Assembly (NCBI GenBank): GCA_003696705.1
Contig: RFGD01000276.1
Location: 1-5,648 of the forward strand
Direction: 5' to 3'
Origin: Alphaproteobacteria bacterium
GTDB taxonomy: Bacteria > Pseudomonadota > Alphaproteobacteria > Rhodobacterales > Rhodobacteraceae
DNA: 5,648 nucleotides
Below, one piece after another: positions 1-5,648 of the stretch (positions are counted from its first letter, which is position 1; every line of letters starts with the position of its first letter). The notes under the pieces are model-generated. The model did no database searches and was not told where the DNA came from. It worked only from the letters and a program-made list of their open reading frames with translations. Position numbers and translations under genes: made by a program.

Positions 1-1946
1 ACGACTGGATCGACGGTGGCGCCGGCTGCGACTATGTGAACGGCGGCGCCGGCAACGACACGCTTCTGGGCGGCACCGACATCGACGTGGTCGTGGGCGG
101 CGACGGCAACGACACCATCTTCGGTGACGACGCCGACGGCAATCCGGCGAACGGCGATGCCGGCGACTTCCTGTTCGGCGGGGCCGGAAACGACTGCATG
201 GACGGTGAAGGCGGCAACGACTGCATGCTGGGCGGCACCGGCAACGACACCATGTATGGCGGCACCGGCGACGACCGCATGGGCGGTGGCGACGGCGACG
301 ACCGCATGGCCGGCGAATGGGGCCATGACCTTCTGATCGGCGGCGCCGGCAACGACGAGATGTACGGCGACGTGCGCCAGGGTCAGGGCGTCAACCTCGA
401 CTTCGGCAATGATGCCGTTCTCGGCGGCGACGACTGCATGTTCGGGGGCACCGGCCGCGACATCATGGACGGCCAGGGCGGCAACGACCACATGTTCGGC
501 GAGGCCGACGACGACCTGATGCAGGGCGGCCGTGGCCGCGACCTCATGGACGGCGGGGCCGGCTTCGACACGATCGCCGGTGACGGCGGCATGGACCGGA
601 TCCGCGGTGGCTCGGGCAACGACGTCATCCTGGGTGGCGCCGGCGCCGACATCCTGTGGGGCGACCACGCGGCGCAATCGGACGTGTACTGGGGCTGCGG
701 CTATCCGGGAGACGTGATGACGGCCACTGCGGCCAACGGCTCGCACGGCGGGCTTGACGGCACCATCGCCGAACTGCCGCCGCTCCATATCGGGAAGCTG
801 ATGGGCCAGTGCCCCGAACAGTACGAGCCGGTGGCCGACGAGGGCCCGGCCGGCCGCGACATCATCCGCGGCGGCGGTGGCAACGACTGGGCCTTCGGGG
901 AAGGCGGCAACGACCGCATCTTCGGCCAGAAGGGCGACGACACGCTCTTTGGTGGTTCGGGTCGCGATGTCGTCCGTGGCGGCAAGGGCGATGACGACGT
1001 CTCGGGCAACAGCGGCAACGACTGCCTCTATGGCGACTCCGGAAATGACAACATCTACGGCGGCGCCGGCGACGACAAGGCCTCTGGCGGCACCGGCAAC
1101 GACTACATCGAGGGCAACGACGGTAACGACACCCTCCACGGCGACTCGGGCAACGACTGGCTGAAGGGCGGCACCGGCGACGATGCGCTCTACGGCGATG
1201 AAGGCGACGACAAGCTCGAGGGCGAGGACGGCAACGACACCATGGACGGTGGCTCGGGCCATGACGCCATGTATGGCGGCGCCGGGATGGACAACATGCA
1301 GGGCGGCACGGGTCGCGACTGCATGCATGGTGGCGACGACAACGACACCATGGATGGCGGCGACCACGCTGACGTCGTCCTCGGCGAAGCCGGCGATGAC
1401 CACGTCATGGGCGGCGGCGGCAACGACTATGTCGATGGCGGCACCGGCAATGACGTCGTCGACGGTGGCGACCGCGCCGACATCATCCACGGTGGCGAGG
1501 GCGATGACACCCTGATCGGTGGCACCGGCAAGGACATCTTCGCTTTCATCCTCAACTACGATGGGTCGACCTTCACCTCGACCGAGGGGTCGGACGTGAT
1601 CCAGGACTTCGACCTGGATCAGGAGCACGATGTCCTGACCTTCATCGTCAACCTGATGGATGGTGCTGTCGGCATGACGGCCGAGCAGGTCTTCGCCGCA
1701 CTCGACGCGGTGGCGACGGTCACCGACAACGGCATGGACACCAACATCGCCGTTGGCGGCATGGACGTCACGGTCCTTGGCCTGACCGCGCCCGAGTCGA
1801 TGAACGGCTTCACGTCGCTGGGCCATGACGCCATCCCGATGGGTGGGGTCGGCATCAACGCCGTGAGCTCGGGCAACACCGGTGGGCTCTACGAGGCGGT
1901 CGACGTCGTGACCGACTTCGACCTCAACAGCCTCGTTCCCTGCTGA
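1..1946 (+). CDS. RTX calcium-binding protein, type I secretion substrate (5' partial)
   Basis: The frame is already open at the left edge (first full codon at 3, reading DWIDGGAGCDYV) and ends at TGA 1944-1946. The GTG at 36 lies inside a repeat and is not a credible start. About 647 residues are visible. Two arrays (3-665 and 852-1541) contain roughly 45-50 nonapeptides of the GGxGxDxUx type, the motif that binds calcium in parallel beta-rolls of secreted RTX proteins. A non-repetitive insert lies at 666-851. From 1542 the protein becomes ordinary alpha/beta sequence with the motif DVIQDFDL, typical of the region following RTX arrays, and it ends in LVPC. No protease, lipase or other catalytic domain is visible, so the activity is unknown; any such domain would be upstream. 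Export is probably by the ABC/fusion-protein pair directly downstream. Odd points are the many Met residues in the repeats and nine Cys codons. Confident as to family, not as to function. Confidence 0.93.
   Translation, partial: DWIDGGAGCDYVNGGAGNDTLLGGTDIDVVVGGDGNDTIFGDDADGNPANGDAGDFLFGGAGNDCMDGEGGNDCMLGGTGNDTMYGGTGDDRMGGGDGDDRMAGEWGHDLLIGGAGNDEMYGDVRQGQGVNLDFGNDAVLGGDDCMFGGTGRDIMDGQGGNDHMFGEADDDLMQGGRGRDLMDGGAGFDTIAGDGGMDRIRGGSGNDVILGGAGADILWGDHAAQSDVYWGCGYPGDVMTATAANGSHGGLDGTIAELPPLHIGKLMGQCPEQYEPVADEGPAGRDIIRGGGGNDWAFGEGGNDRIFGQKGDDTLFGGSGRDVVRGGKGDDDVSGNSGNDCLYGDSGNDNIYGGAGDDKASGGTGNDYIEGNDGNDTLHGDSGNDWLKGGTGDDALYGDEGDDKLEGEDGNDTMDGGSGHDAMYGGAGMDNMQGGTGRDCMHGGDDNDTMDGGDHADVVLGEAGDDHVMGGGGNDYVDGGTGNDVVDGGDRADIIHGGEGDDTLIGGTGKDIFAFILNYDGSTFTSTEGSDVIQDFDLDQEHDVLTFIVNLMDGAVGMTAEQVFAALDAVATVTDNGMDTNIAVGGMDVTVLGLTAPESMNGFTSLGHDAIPMGGVGINAVSSGNTGGLYEAVDVVTDFDLNSLVPC
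3..665 (+). repeat. RTX nonapeptide array, first block
   Basis: The translation shows about 22 consecutive or near-consecutive GGxGxD-type units, such as GGAGND, GGTGND, GGTGDD and GGDGDD, giving a 27-bp period at the DNA level. The register slips in places, for example around 130-165 (DDADGNPANGDAGD) and 370-420 (DVRQGQGVNLDFGND), which probably form loops or end caps in the beta-roll. Most units have Met at the hydrophobic position (DCMDG, DCMLG, DTMYG, DRMGG, DEMYG, DIMDG, DHMFG, DLMQG). This is a protein-level repeat inside the CDS, not a mobile or structural DNA repeat. Confidence 0.93.
666..851 (+). other. Non-repetitive insert between the RTX blocks
   Basis: About 62 codons interrupt the nonapeptides, starting after ILWGD and ending before GRDIIRGGGGND. 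The segment has aromatic and Pro residues (DVYWGCGYPGD, ELPPLHIGKLMGQCPEQYEP) that are rare in the arrays, and two Cys codons at 696 and 810. The frame stays open and base composition matches the flanks, so this looks like a genuine loop or small subdomain rather than an insertion scar. I recognise no known domain in it. Confidence 0.7.
852..1541 (+). repeat. RTX nonapeptide array, second block
   Basis: The translation has about 26 units (for example GGGGND, GGSGRD, GGKGDD, GDSGND, GGTGND, GGEGDD, GGTGKD) in a more regular 9-residue register than the first block, ending at GKDIF near 1541. Some units have the first Gly pair replaced by GN or GD, or lack the second Gly (GGDDND, GGDHAD, GGDRAD), which is common in degenerate RTX repeats. 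Calcium-dependent folding outside the cell is inferred from the family. Confidence 0.93.
1542..1943 (+). other. C-terminal region with probable type I secretion signal
   Basis: The last ~134 codons follow the repeats and contain DVIQDFDL (1593-1616), then DVLTFIV, a helical stretch (AEQVFAALDAVATV), and a beta-like segment (MDVTVLGLTA). Many RTX proteins have this arrangement after the array, with the uncleaved export signal in roughly the last 50-60 residues. A second, similar motif, DVVTDFDL (1902-1925), lies six residues before the end. The signal location is inferred from position only. Confidence 0.6.
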
Positions 1947-1962
1947 GAGTCGGCACGAAGGC

Positions 1963-1993
1963 GCCCGTCCCCTGGTCCTGTCAGGGGGCGGGC
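1963..1993 (+). terminator. Hairpin after the RTX gene, likely terminator or attenuator
   Basis: The arms 1963-1974 (GCCCGTCCCCTG) and 1982-1993 (CAGGGGGCGGGC) pair over 12 bp with one G-U wobble and a 7-base loop, 16 bases past the RTX stop codon. No good run of T follows (ACCTTCC), so it is not a textbook intrinsic terminator. It could stop part of the transcription, or protect the 3' end of the cargo mRNA, so that cargo is made in excess over the exporter. The position argues for function; the exact role is inference. Confidence 0.6.
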
Positions 1994-2100
1994 ACCTTCC
2001 AGTCCTGGCTCGAGACGCTTGGAACTGGTCCCCCGGCCATGACGAACGACTTGGGCCAGGGCGCCGTTCTCGGGGTCATTTCATCAACTAGCGTGTGTCC

Positions 2101-2106
2101 GGGGGG
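2101..2106 (+). promoter_or_regulatory. Ribosome binding site of the ABC transporter gene
   Basis: A run of six G (GGGGGG) lies five bases before the ATG at 2112. It is G-rich rather than a clean AGGAGG, but its spacing is right, and the next in-frame Met codons fall inside the first membrane region, so it supports 2112 as the start. Confidence 0.5.
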
Positions 2107-2111
2107 TCACT

Positions 2112-3866
2112 ATGGTGAAAACAAGGAAAGTTCTTGACGGTCAACGCGGCCTGATCCTGGCGATCTTCGCCGCGAGTTTCTTCGTCAATCTCCTGATCCT
2201 GACGGCGCCGCTCTACATGCTGCAGCTGTTCAGCCGAGTCATGAGTTCCGGGAGTATTCCCACGCTGGTCGCGCTCACCACGGGTGCGGCCATCGCGCTT
2301 TTCTTCCTGTTCGTCTTCGACACCCTGCGTCAGCGTCTGGTGGCACGGCTGGGCACGCGCATCGAGGCGCGCCTTGGCCCGAACGTCCTGCGCGGGCTCA
2401 TCCGTGCGCGCACCCCCGAAGAGGGGCTGGACGGCCATCCCGTGCGCGATCTGGCGACGCTGCGCGGCTTCGTCACGAGCCCCGTCCTGATCGCCATGCT
2501 GGATGCGCCCTTTGCGCTGGCCTTTCTGGTGGTGATCTACCTCATGCACCCGATCCTGGGGCTGGTGGCGACGGTGGGGCTTCTTGTCCTTCTGGGCCTT
2601 GGCATCCTGTCCGAGGCCATGGGCCGCGGCCCCACCCGAGAGGCCGACGAGGCCGCCGAGAAGGCCAACGCGACCGTCAACGAGATCCTGCGCAACAACG
2701 ACATCGTGAAGGCCATGGGCAAGGGGCCGGCCTCGATCGACCGCTGGAAGATGCAGTCCTTCGCGGCGCTTCTGTTCGGCACCCAGGCCACCGACCGGGT
2801 GGCGACCATGGCCTCGCTGGCCAAGGCCGTGCGCATGGCGCTTCAGATCGCGGTCCTGTGCGCGGGCGTGGTCCTTGTGATCCGCGGCCATGTCTCGCCC
2901 GGCGTGATGATCGCCGGCTCGATCCTTCTGGCCCGCGCCGCCGCGCCGGTCGAACAGTCGATCGCCGGGTGGAAGGGGCTCATGCAGGCGCGGGGGGCGG
3001 TGAAGCGGCTCAACACGCTTCTGGCCCGCGTTTCCGACGGCGATCCGCCCATGGAACTTCCCGAACCGGCGGGCCATCTGTCGGTCGAGAACGCCACCGT
3101 CATCCTGCCCGGCATCCAGAACCCGCTTCTGTTCGACGTCAGCTTCGCGCTCGAACCCGGCCAGTCGGTGGGCATCATCGGCCCCTCGGGGGCGGGCAAG
3201 ACGACGCTGGCGCGGGCGCTTGTCGGGCTTGTCGATCTGGCGCGGGGGCACGTGCGCCTTGACGGTGCCGCGCTGACCGACTGGCCCGAGGATCAGCTTG
3301 GCCGCTACGTCGGCTACCTGCCGCAGCGGGTCGAGCTGTTCGAGGGCACCATCGCCGAGAACATCGCCATGATGGACCCCTATGCGCGCCCGTCCGACAT
3401 CGTGGCGGCCGCCAAGCTGGCCGAGGTGCACGACCTGATCCTGAAGCGGCCGGGCGGCTACAACGCGCCGGTCGGGCCCATGGGCAGCTACCTGTCGGCC
3501 GGCCAGCGCCAGCGCATCGGGCTTGCGCGCGCCTTCTTCGGCGAGCGGCGGCTCATCGTCCTTGACGAGCCCAATGCCAACCTCGACCCCGAGGGGGAAG
3601 AGGCGCTGGCCCGCGCCGTCGAGCGCGTCACCCGGCGGGGCGCCGTCGTGGTCATCGTCACGCATCGCATGAACATCCTGCGCCGCGTCAGCCACGTGGC
3701 GCTCATGAAGGACGGGCAGCTTCACCGCTTCGGCCCGTCCCGCGACATCCTGAACGAGGTTCTTGGCGCCATGGGGGCACAGGGTGCCGATCCCGCGAAG
3801 GTGGCGCAGCTTCGCCGGCCCGGGTCCGACGCCCCGCGGGCGGCCATTTCCGGGGGGAAAGGCTGA
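2112..3866 (+). CDS. PrtD-type type I secretion ABC transporter (permease/ATPase)
   Basis: This 584-residue protein would be the inner-membrane engine that recognises the RTX cargo and drives its export with ATP. Residues ~12-300 are the membrane domain, with clear hydrophobic segments near 13-37, 51-70, 124-166 and 241-273. Residues ~320-560 are the ATPase domain: Walker A GPSGAGKTT (357-365, Lys363), Q-loop Gln405 in GYLPQ, signature LSAGQRQRIG (461-470), Walker B LIVLDE (481-486), D-loop NANLD (488-492) and H-loop His518. All key residues are present, so it looks active. The protein begins almost directly with the first membrane segment; there is no N-terminal C39 peptidase or peptidase-like domain, which separates PrtD-type exporters from HlyB and bacteriocin types. 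Length fits the PrtD family. ATG 2112 has a G-rich RBS. The next gene overlaps by one base. The RTX protein just upstream is the obvious substrate, but this is inferred from proximity. Confidence 0.95.
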   Translation: MVKTRKVLDGQRGLILAIFAASFFVNLLILTAPLYMLQLFSRVMSSGSIPTLVALTTGAAIALFFLFVFDTLRQRLVARLGTRIEARLGPNVLRGLIRARTPEEGLDGHPVRDLATLRGFVTSPVLIAMLDAPFALAFLVVIYLMHPILGLVATVGLLVLLGLGILSEAMGRGPTREADEAAEKANATVNEILRNNDIVKAMGKGPASIDRWKMQSFAALLFGTQATDRVATMASLAKAVRMALQIAVLCAGVVLVIRGHVSPGVMIAGSILLARAAAPVEQSIAGWKGLMQARGAVKRLNTLLARVSDGDPPMELPEPAGHLSVENATVILPGIQNPLLFDVSFALEPGQSVGIIGPSGAGKTTLARALVGLVDLARGHVRLDGAALTDWPEDQLGRYVGYLPQRVELFEGTIAENIAMMDPYARPSDIVAAAKLAEVHDLILKRPGGYNAPVGPMGSYLSAGQRQRIGLARAFFGERRLIVLDEPNANLDPEGEEALARAVERVTRRGAVVVIVTHRMNILRRVSHVALMKDGQLHRFGPSRDILNEVLGAMGAQGADPAKVAQLRRPGSDAPRAAISGGKG

Positions 3867-3868
3867 TG
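3864..3868 (+). promoter_or_regulatory. Stop/start overlap TGATG between transporter and fusion protein
   Basis: The transporter stop TGA (3864-3866) and the fusion-protein start ATG (3866-3868) share one A. Such overlaps usually let ribosomes that finish the first gene restart on the second, keeping the two exporter parts in step. The purine-rich GGGGGGAAAGG at 3852-3862 can serve as the binding site. Confidence 0.75.
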
Positions 3869-5272
3869 ACGGGAACCGAGATCATCAAGACGCCGGACAA
3901 GGTCCCGGCACGACAGGAGAAACGCTCGACCGCGGTGGCGGGCTTCACCGACACGATGCCGCGGGTCAACATGCCGGTGACGCCGCCGACGCGGGTGAAC
4001 CGGCTGGTCCTCTGGCTTCTGGTCCTGGGCATCGCGCTTTTCGGGGGCCTTGGCACCTGGGCCTTCGTGACGCCGATCACCAGCGCCATCGTCGCCCAAG
4101 GGCAGTTCAAGGTCGACGGCGACCGCCTGGTCGTCCAGCACCGCGAGGGCGGGATCGTGCGCCGGATCGCGGTGCGCGAAGGCGATGTCGTGGAAGAGGG
4201 CGAGCCGCTCATCTGGCTCGACGACACGCAGGTGGCCGCGCAGCTCGGCATCGCGCGAAGCCAGCTGGCGGCGACTCTGGCCCGCGCCGCCCGCCTCGAC
4301 GCCGAGGCCCAGGGCAAGGACGACCTGACCGTGCCGGCCGAACTTCAGGCGCTCATCGACGAGGATCCCTCGCTGGCCGATCTGGTGGAGGCCGAGCGGG
4401 GGGCGCTGAAGGCCAACGCCCGGCTTCTTGCCAGCCAGATCGAGGTGGTCCAGAACCGCATCGCGCAGCTTGACGAGCAGCTTTCGGGCCTCGACGCCCG
4501 CCACCGCTCGCAATCGCGCCAGCTGGCCATCGCGAACGAGGATCTGGCGACGCAGGAAGCCCTTGTGGCCAAGGGGCTGACGACCAAGGCGCGGCTTCTG
4601 AGCGCGCGTCAGGCCGTCGTCCGGCTCGAGGGCGATCTGTCCGAGACCGACAGCCGCCGCGACGCGCTTCTCGAACAGAAGGCCGAGATGCGCGAGCGCA
4701 TCATCCAGCTTCGCCGCGCGCGCCTGCAAGAGGTGCTGGCCGAGCGTCAGGACGTTCAGGCGGCCATCTTCTCGGGCCGCGAACGGCTGCAGTCGATGCG
4801 CGACTTCGCCGCGCGCCACGTCATTCGCGCGCCGCGCGCGGGGCGGGTCGTCGGGCTCAAGGTCAACACCATCGGCGAGGTCATCGCGCCGGGGCAGGAG
4901 CTTCTCGAACTGGTGCCGGCGGACGCCGTCTATGTCATCGAGGCCCGCGTCTCGCCCAAGGACATCGACGACGTCATCCCGTCGGGCCCGGCCCGGGTGC
5001 GGCTTCTGGCCTACAACTTCCGCACCACGCCCGTGATCCGCGGCCGCGTCGTCCACGTCTCGGCCGACGCCTTCACGGATGCGGCGACGGGAAGGCCCTA
5101 TTTCCTCGTCAAGGTGCTGGTCCCCGAAGAGGAGCTGGCGGCGATCCCGAACGCGCGGCCCGTGCCGGGGATGCCCGCGCAGGTCATGCTCGAGACCGGA
5201 GAGCATACCGTGGCCGACTATATCCTCGACCCGGTGCTCGTCTCGGTCGAGACGGCGATGCGCGAACACTAG
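3866..5272 (+). CDS. HlyD/PrtE-type membrane fusion protein of type I secretion
   Basis: This 468-residue periplasmic adaptor would link the ABC transporter to a TolC-like outer membrane channel. It has a short cytoplasmic N-terminus (1-46), one membrane anchor (~47-68, LVLWLLVLGIALFGG), the first half of a lipoyl-like domain (~80-120, HREGGIVRRIAVREGDVVEEG), a long helical hairpin (~121-315, rich in Leu, Ala, Arg, Glu and Gln) with the family-typical turn region EALVAKGLTTKARLL (231-245), the second lipoyl half (~316-352, HVIRAPRAGRVVGLKVNTIGE) and a beta-barrel domain to the end (ARPVPGMPAQVMLETGEHTV near 430-449, then DYILDPVLVSV). Length and domain order match the family. The start ATG 3866 overlaps the transporter stop as TGATG, with G-rich sequence at 3852-3862 as ribosome binding site. 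No truncation or frameshift is seen. Confidence 0.95.
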   Translation: MTGTEIIKTPDKVPARQEKRSTAVAGFTDTMPRVNMPVTPPTRVNRLVLWLLVLGIALFGGLGTWAFVTPITSAIVAQGQFKVDGDRLVVQHREGGIVRRIAVREGDVVEEGEPLIWLDDTQVAAQLGIARSQLAATLARAARLDAEAQGKDDLTVPAELQALIDEDPSLADLVEAERGALKANARLLASQIEVVQNRIAQLDEQLSGLDARHRSQSRQLAIANEDLATQEALVAKGLTTKARLLSARQAVVRLEGDLSETDSRRDALLEQKAEMRERIIQLRRARLQEVLAERQDVQAAIFSGRERLQSMRDFAARHVIRAPRAGRVVGLKVNTIGEVIAPGQELLELVPADAVYVIEARVSPKDIDDVIPSGPARVRLLAYNFRTTPVIRGRVVHVSADAFTDAATGRPYFLVKVLVPEEELAAIPNARPVPGMPAQVMLETGEHTVADYILDPVLVSVETAMREH

Positions 5273-5314
5273 GACAGCCTGGGGGGAAGCCGTGGCGGGA
5301 CGCCGCGGCGGGCG

Positions 5315-5345
5315 CGGGGGCCCCGGCGGACGGCTGGGGCCCCCG
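5315..5345 (+). terminator. Strong GC hairpin after the fusion-protein gene, probable operon end
   Basis: The arms 5315-5327 (CGGGGGCCCCGGC) and 5333-5345 (GCTGGGGCCCCCG) pair over 13 bp with one G-U wobble and a 5-base loop, 42 bases past the stop codon. No T run follows, so termination efficiency is uncertain. In DNA this rich in G and C some inverted repeats arise by chance, but this stem is long and well placed. Confidence 0.5.
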
Positions 5346-5471
5346 GCCTGTCCGGGGCAGGGCGGGCGCAAGGGTCGCCCTGGGCGGGCGGCCGCGCGGG
5401 TGGCCCCGGGCCCGCGCTTCGGCGTAGACTTGGCCCATGCCGCCCGCACGAGGGGCGCAACGGTGACGGAA

Positions 5472-5516
5472 GCGGGGACGCGAACGGGGACGCGACGGGG
5501 ACACCGGGACGGGATC
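5472..5516 (+). repeat. Short imperfect tandem repeat, about 11 bp unit
   Basis: Successive copies of a unit close to ACGGGGACGCG appear (GCGGGGACGCGA, ACGGGGACGCG, ACGGGGACAC, CGGGACGGGA), with decay toward the right end. The tract lies just before the possible start at 5534. It may be a slippage-prone simple repeat with no function. Confidence 0.5.
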
Positions 5517-5533
5517 GGGCAACGGGGCCGGAG

Positions 5534-5648
5534 ATGACCAGAGACGACGGAAGGGCGGACCCGGCGCGGCCGGGGTCCGGGGCGGCCGGCGAAGGCGCCG
5601 CCGAGGGGCGCGCGGGGCCGGGGTCCGGGGCGCGGGGCGTCCTTGGCC
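5534..5648 (+). CDS. Possible start of an unidentified gene (3' partial)
   Basis: ATG at 5534 opens a frame that stays open to the window edge (38 complete codons), beginning MTRDDGRADPARPGSGAAGE. A G-rich GGGG at 5524-5527 and GGAG at 5530-5533 could serve as ribosome binding sites, though the latter is too close to the ATG. The visible part is low-complexity Gly/Ala/Pro/Arg sequence, which can be a disordered N-terminal tail or simply the result of base composition. An exact 16-bp direct repeat (5568-5583 and 5616-5631) falls in the same codon phase and gives PGSGA twice. No family can be named. Confidence 0.3.
   Translation, partial: MTRDDGRADPARPGSGAAGEGAAEGRAGPGSGARGVLG

Larger units (their letters stand above)
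5273..5533. other. GC-rich intergenic region without a supported gene
   Basis: These 261 bases are extremely GC-rich and dominated by runs of G or C. Open frames on both strands here give Arg/Gly/Pro/Ala-rich translations without recognisable motifs, as expected from composition alone. The region contains one strong hairpin (5315-5345), an overlapping alternative hairpin, and a short imperfect tandem repeat (5472-5516). Confidence 0.6.

Noticed and set aside
32..652. Pro/Ser-rich minus-strand frames opposite the RTX array
   Set aside because: The repetitive SPPP-like peptides are the reverse complement of the Gly/Asp repeat codons, not a real proline-rich protein.
1..1541. The 27-bp periodic DNA taken as a CRISPR or satellite repeat
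   Set aside because: The period is that of the nonapeptide in an open frame, with synonymous and conservative variation and no distinct spacers.
36..1946. GTG 36 as the real start of the RTX gene
   Set aside because: The frame is open upstream to the window edge and already encodes an RTX unit (DGGAGCDYV) before the GTG, so the gene begins outside the window.
2051..2081. Possible promoter before the ABC gene (TTGGGC at 2051-2056 and TCATTT at 2076-2081)
   Set aside because: The boxes match the consensus poorly and the 19-base spacing is too long. It is not supportable without transcript mapping.
2088..3725. Long minus-strand open frame (545 codons) opposite the ABC transporter gene
   Set aside because: It mirrors an intact gene with all ATPase motifs on the + strand. 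Its translation is rich in Arg, Asp, His, Gln and Gly without domain motifs, as expected from the complement of high-GC coding DNA.
5425..5430. TAGACT as a -10 box upstream of a downstream gene
   Set aside because: It resembles a -10 element, but the expected -35 position is GGCCCC, so there is no second box to support a promoter.
3722..5449. Long minus-strand open frame (575 codons) opposite the fusion-protein gene
   Set aside because: Same reason: it is the complement of a clear HlyD-type gene and has no hydrophobic core or recognisable motif. That two such frames nearly abut is notable, but high GC content makes stop codons rare on the antisense strand.
5437..5466. ATG at 5437 as a gene start
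   Set aside because: The frame stops after nine codons (MPPARGAQR) and has no convincing ribosome binding site.

Overview
The window carries a type I secretion locus, entirely on the + strand. In order it holds the 3' end of an RTX (repeats-in-toxin, glycine/aspartate nonapeptide) protein gene, a PrtD-type ABC transporter and a HlyD/PrtE-type membrane fusion protein. A very GC-rich tail follows and may hold the first codons of another gene. The DNA is strongly GC-rich, with G or C at most third codon positions. The genes resemble PrtD/PrtE-type exporters common in Alphaproteobacteria. A Rhodobacterales-like host is my inference from composition and gene type, not something the sequence proves.

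Layout: 1-1946 encodes the C-terminal ~647 residues of the RTX protein (its start lies outside the window). This part has two long arrays of calcium-binding nonapeptides separated by a non-repetitive insert of about 62 codons, then a C-terminal region of the kind that carries the uncleaved type I secretion signal. The 165-bp gap 1947-2111 holds a strong GC-rich hairpin just after the stop and a G-rich ribosome binding site just before the next gene. 2112-3866 is the ABC transporter with all nucleotide-binding motifs intact. 3866-5272 is the membrane fusion protein; its start codon shares one base with the transporter stop (TGATG), so the two are probably translationally coupled. 5273-5533 has no convincing gene but contains a strong hairpin and a short tandem repeat. 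A reading frame opens at 5534 and runs off the end.

How it works together (family knowledge plus inference): the ABC protein and the fusion protein would form the inner-membrane and periplasmic parts of a channel, joined by a TolC-like outer membrane protein not encoded here. The channel would export the adjacent RTX protein unfolded, and the repeats would fold into calcium-loaded beta-rolls outside the cell. The hairpin between cargo and exporter fits the common need for much more cargo than exporter.

The locus type is well known, and I do not see a clearly new system. The most unusual point is the RTX protein itself. It has many methionines at the hydrophobic position of its repeats and nine cysteines in the visible part, five of them in the residue just before that position. 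Cysteine is usually scarce in type I secreted RTX proteins.
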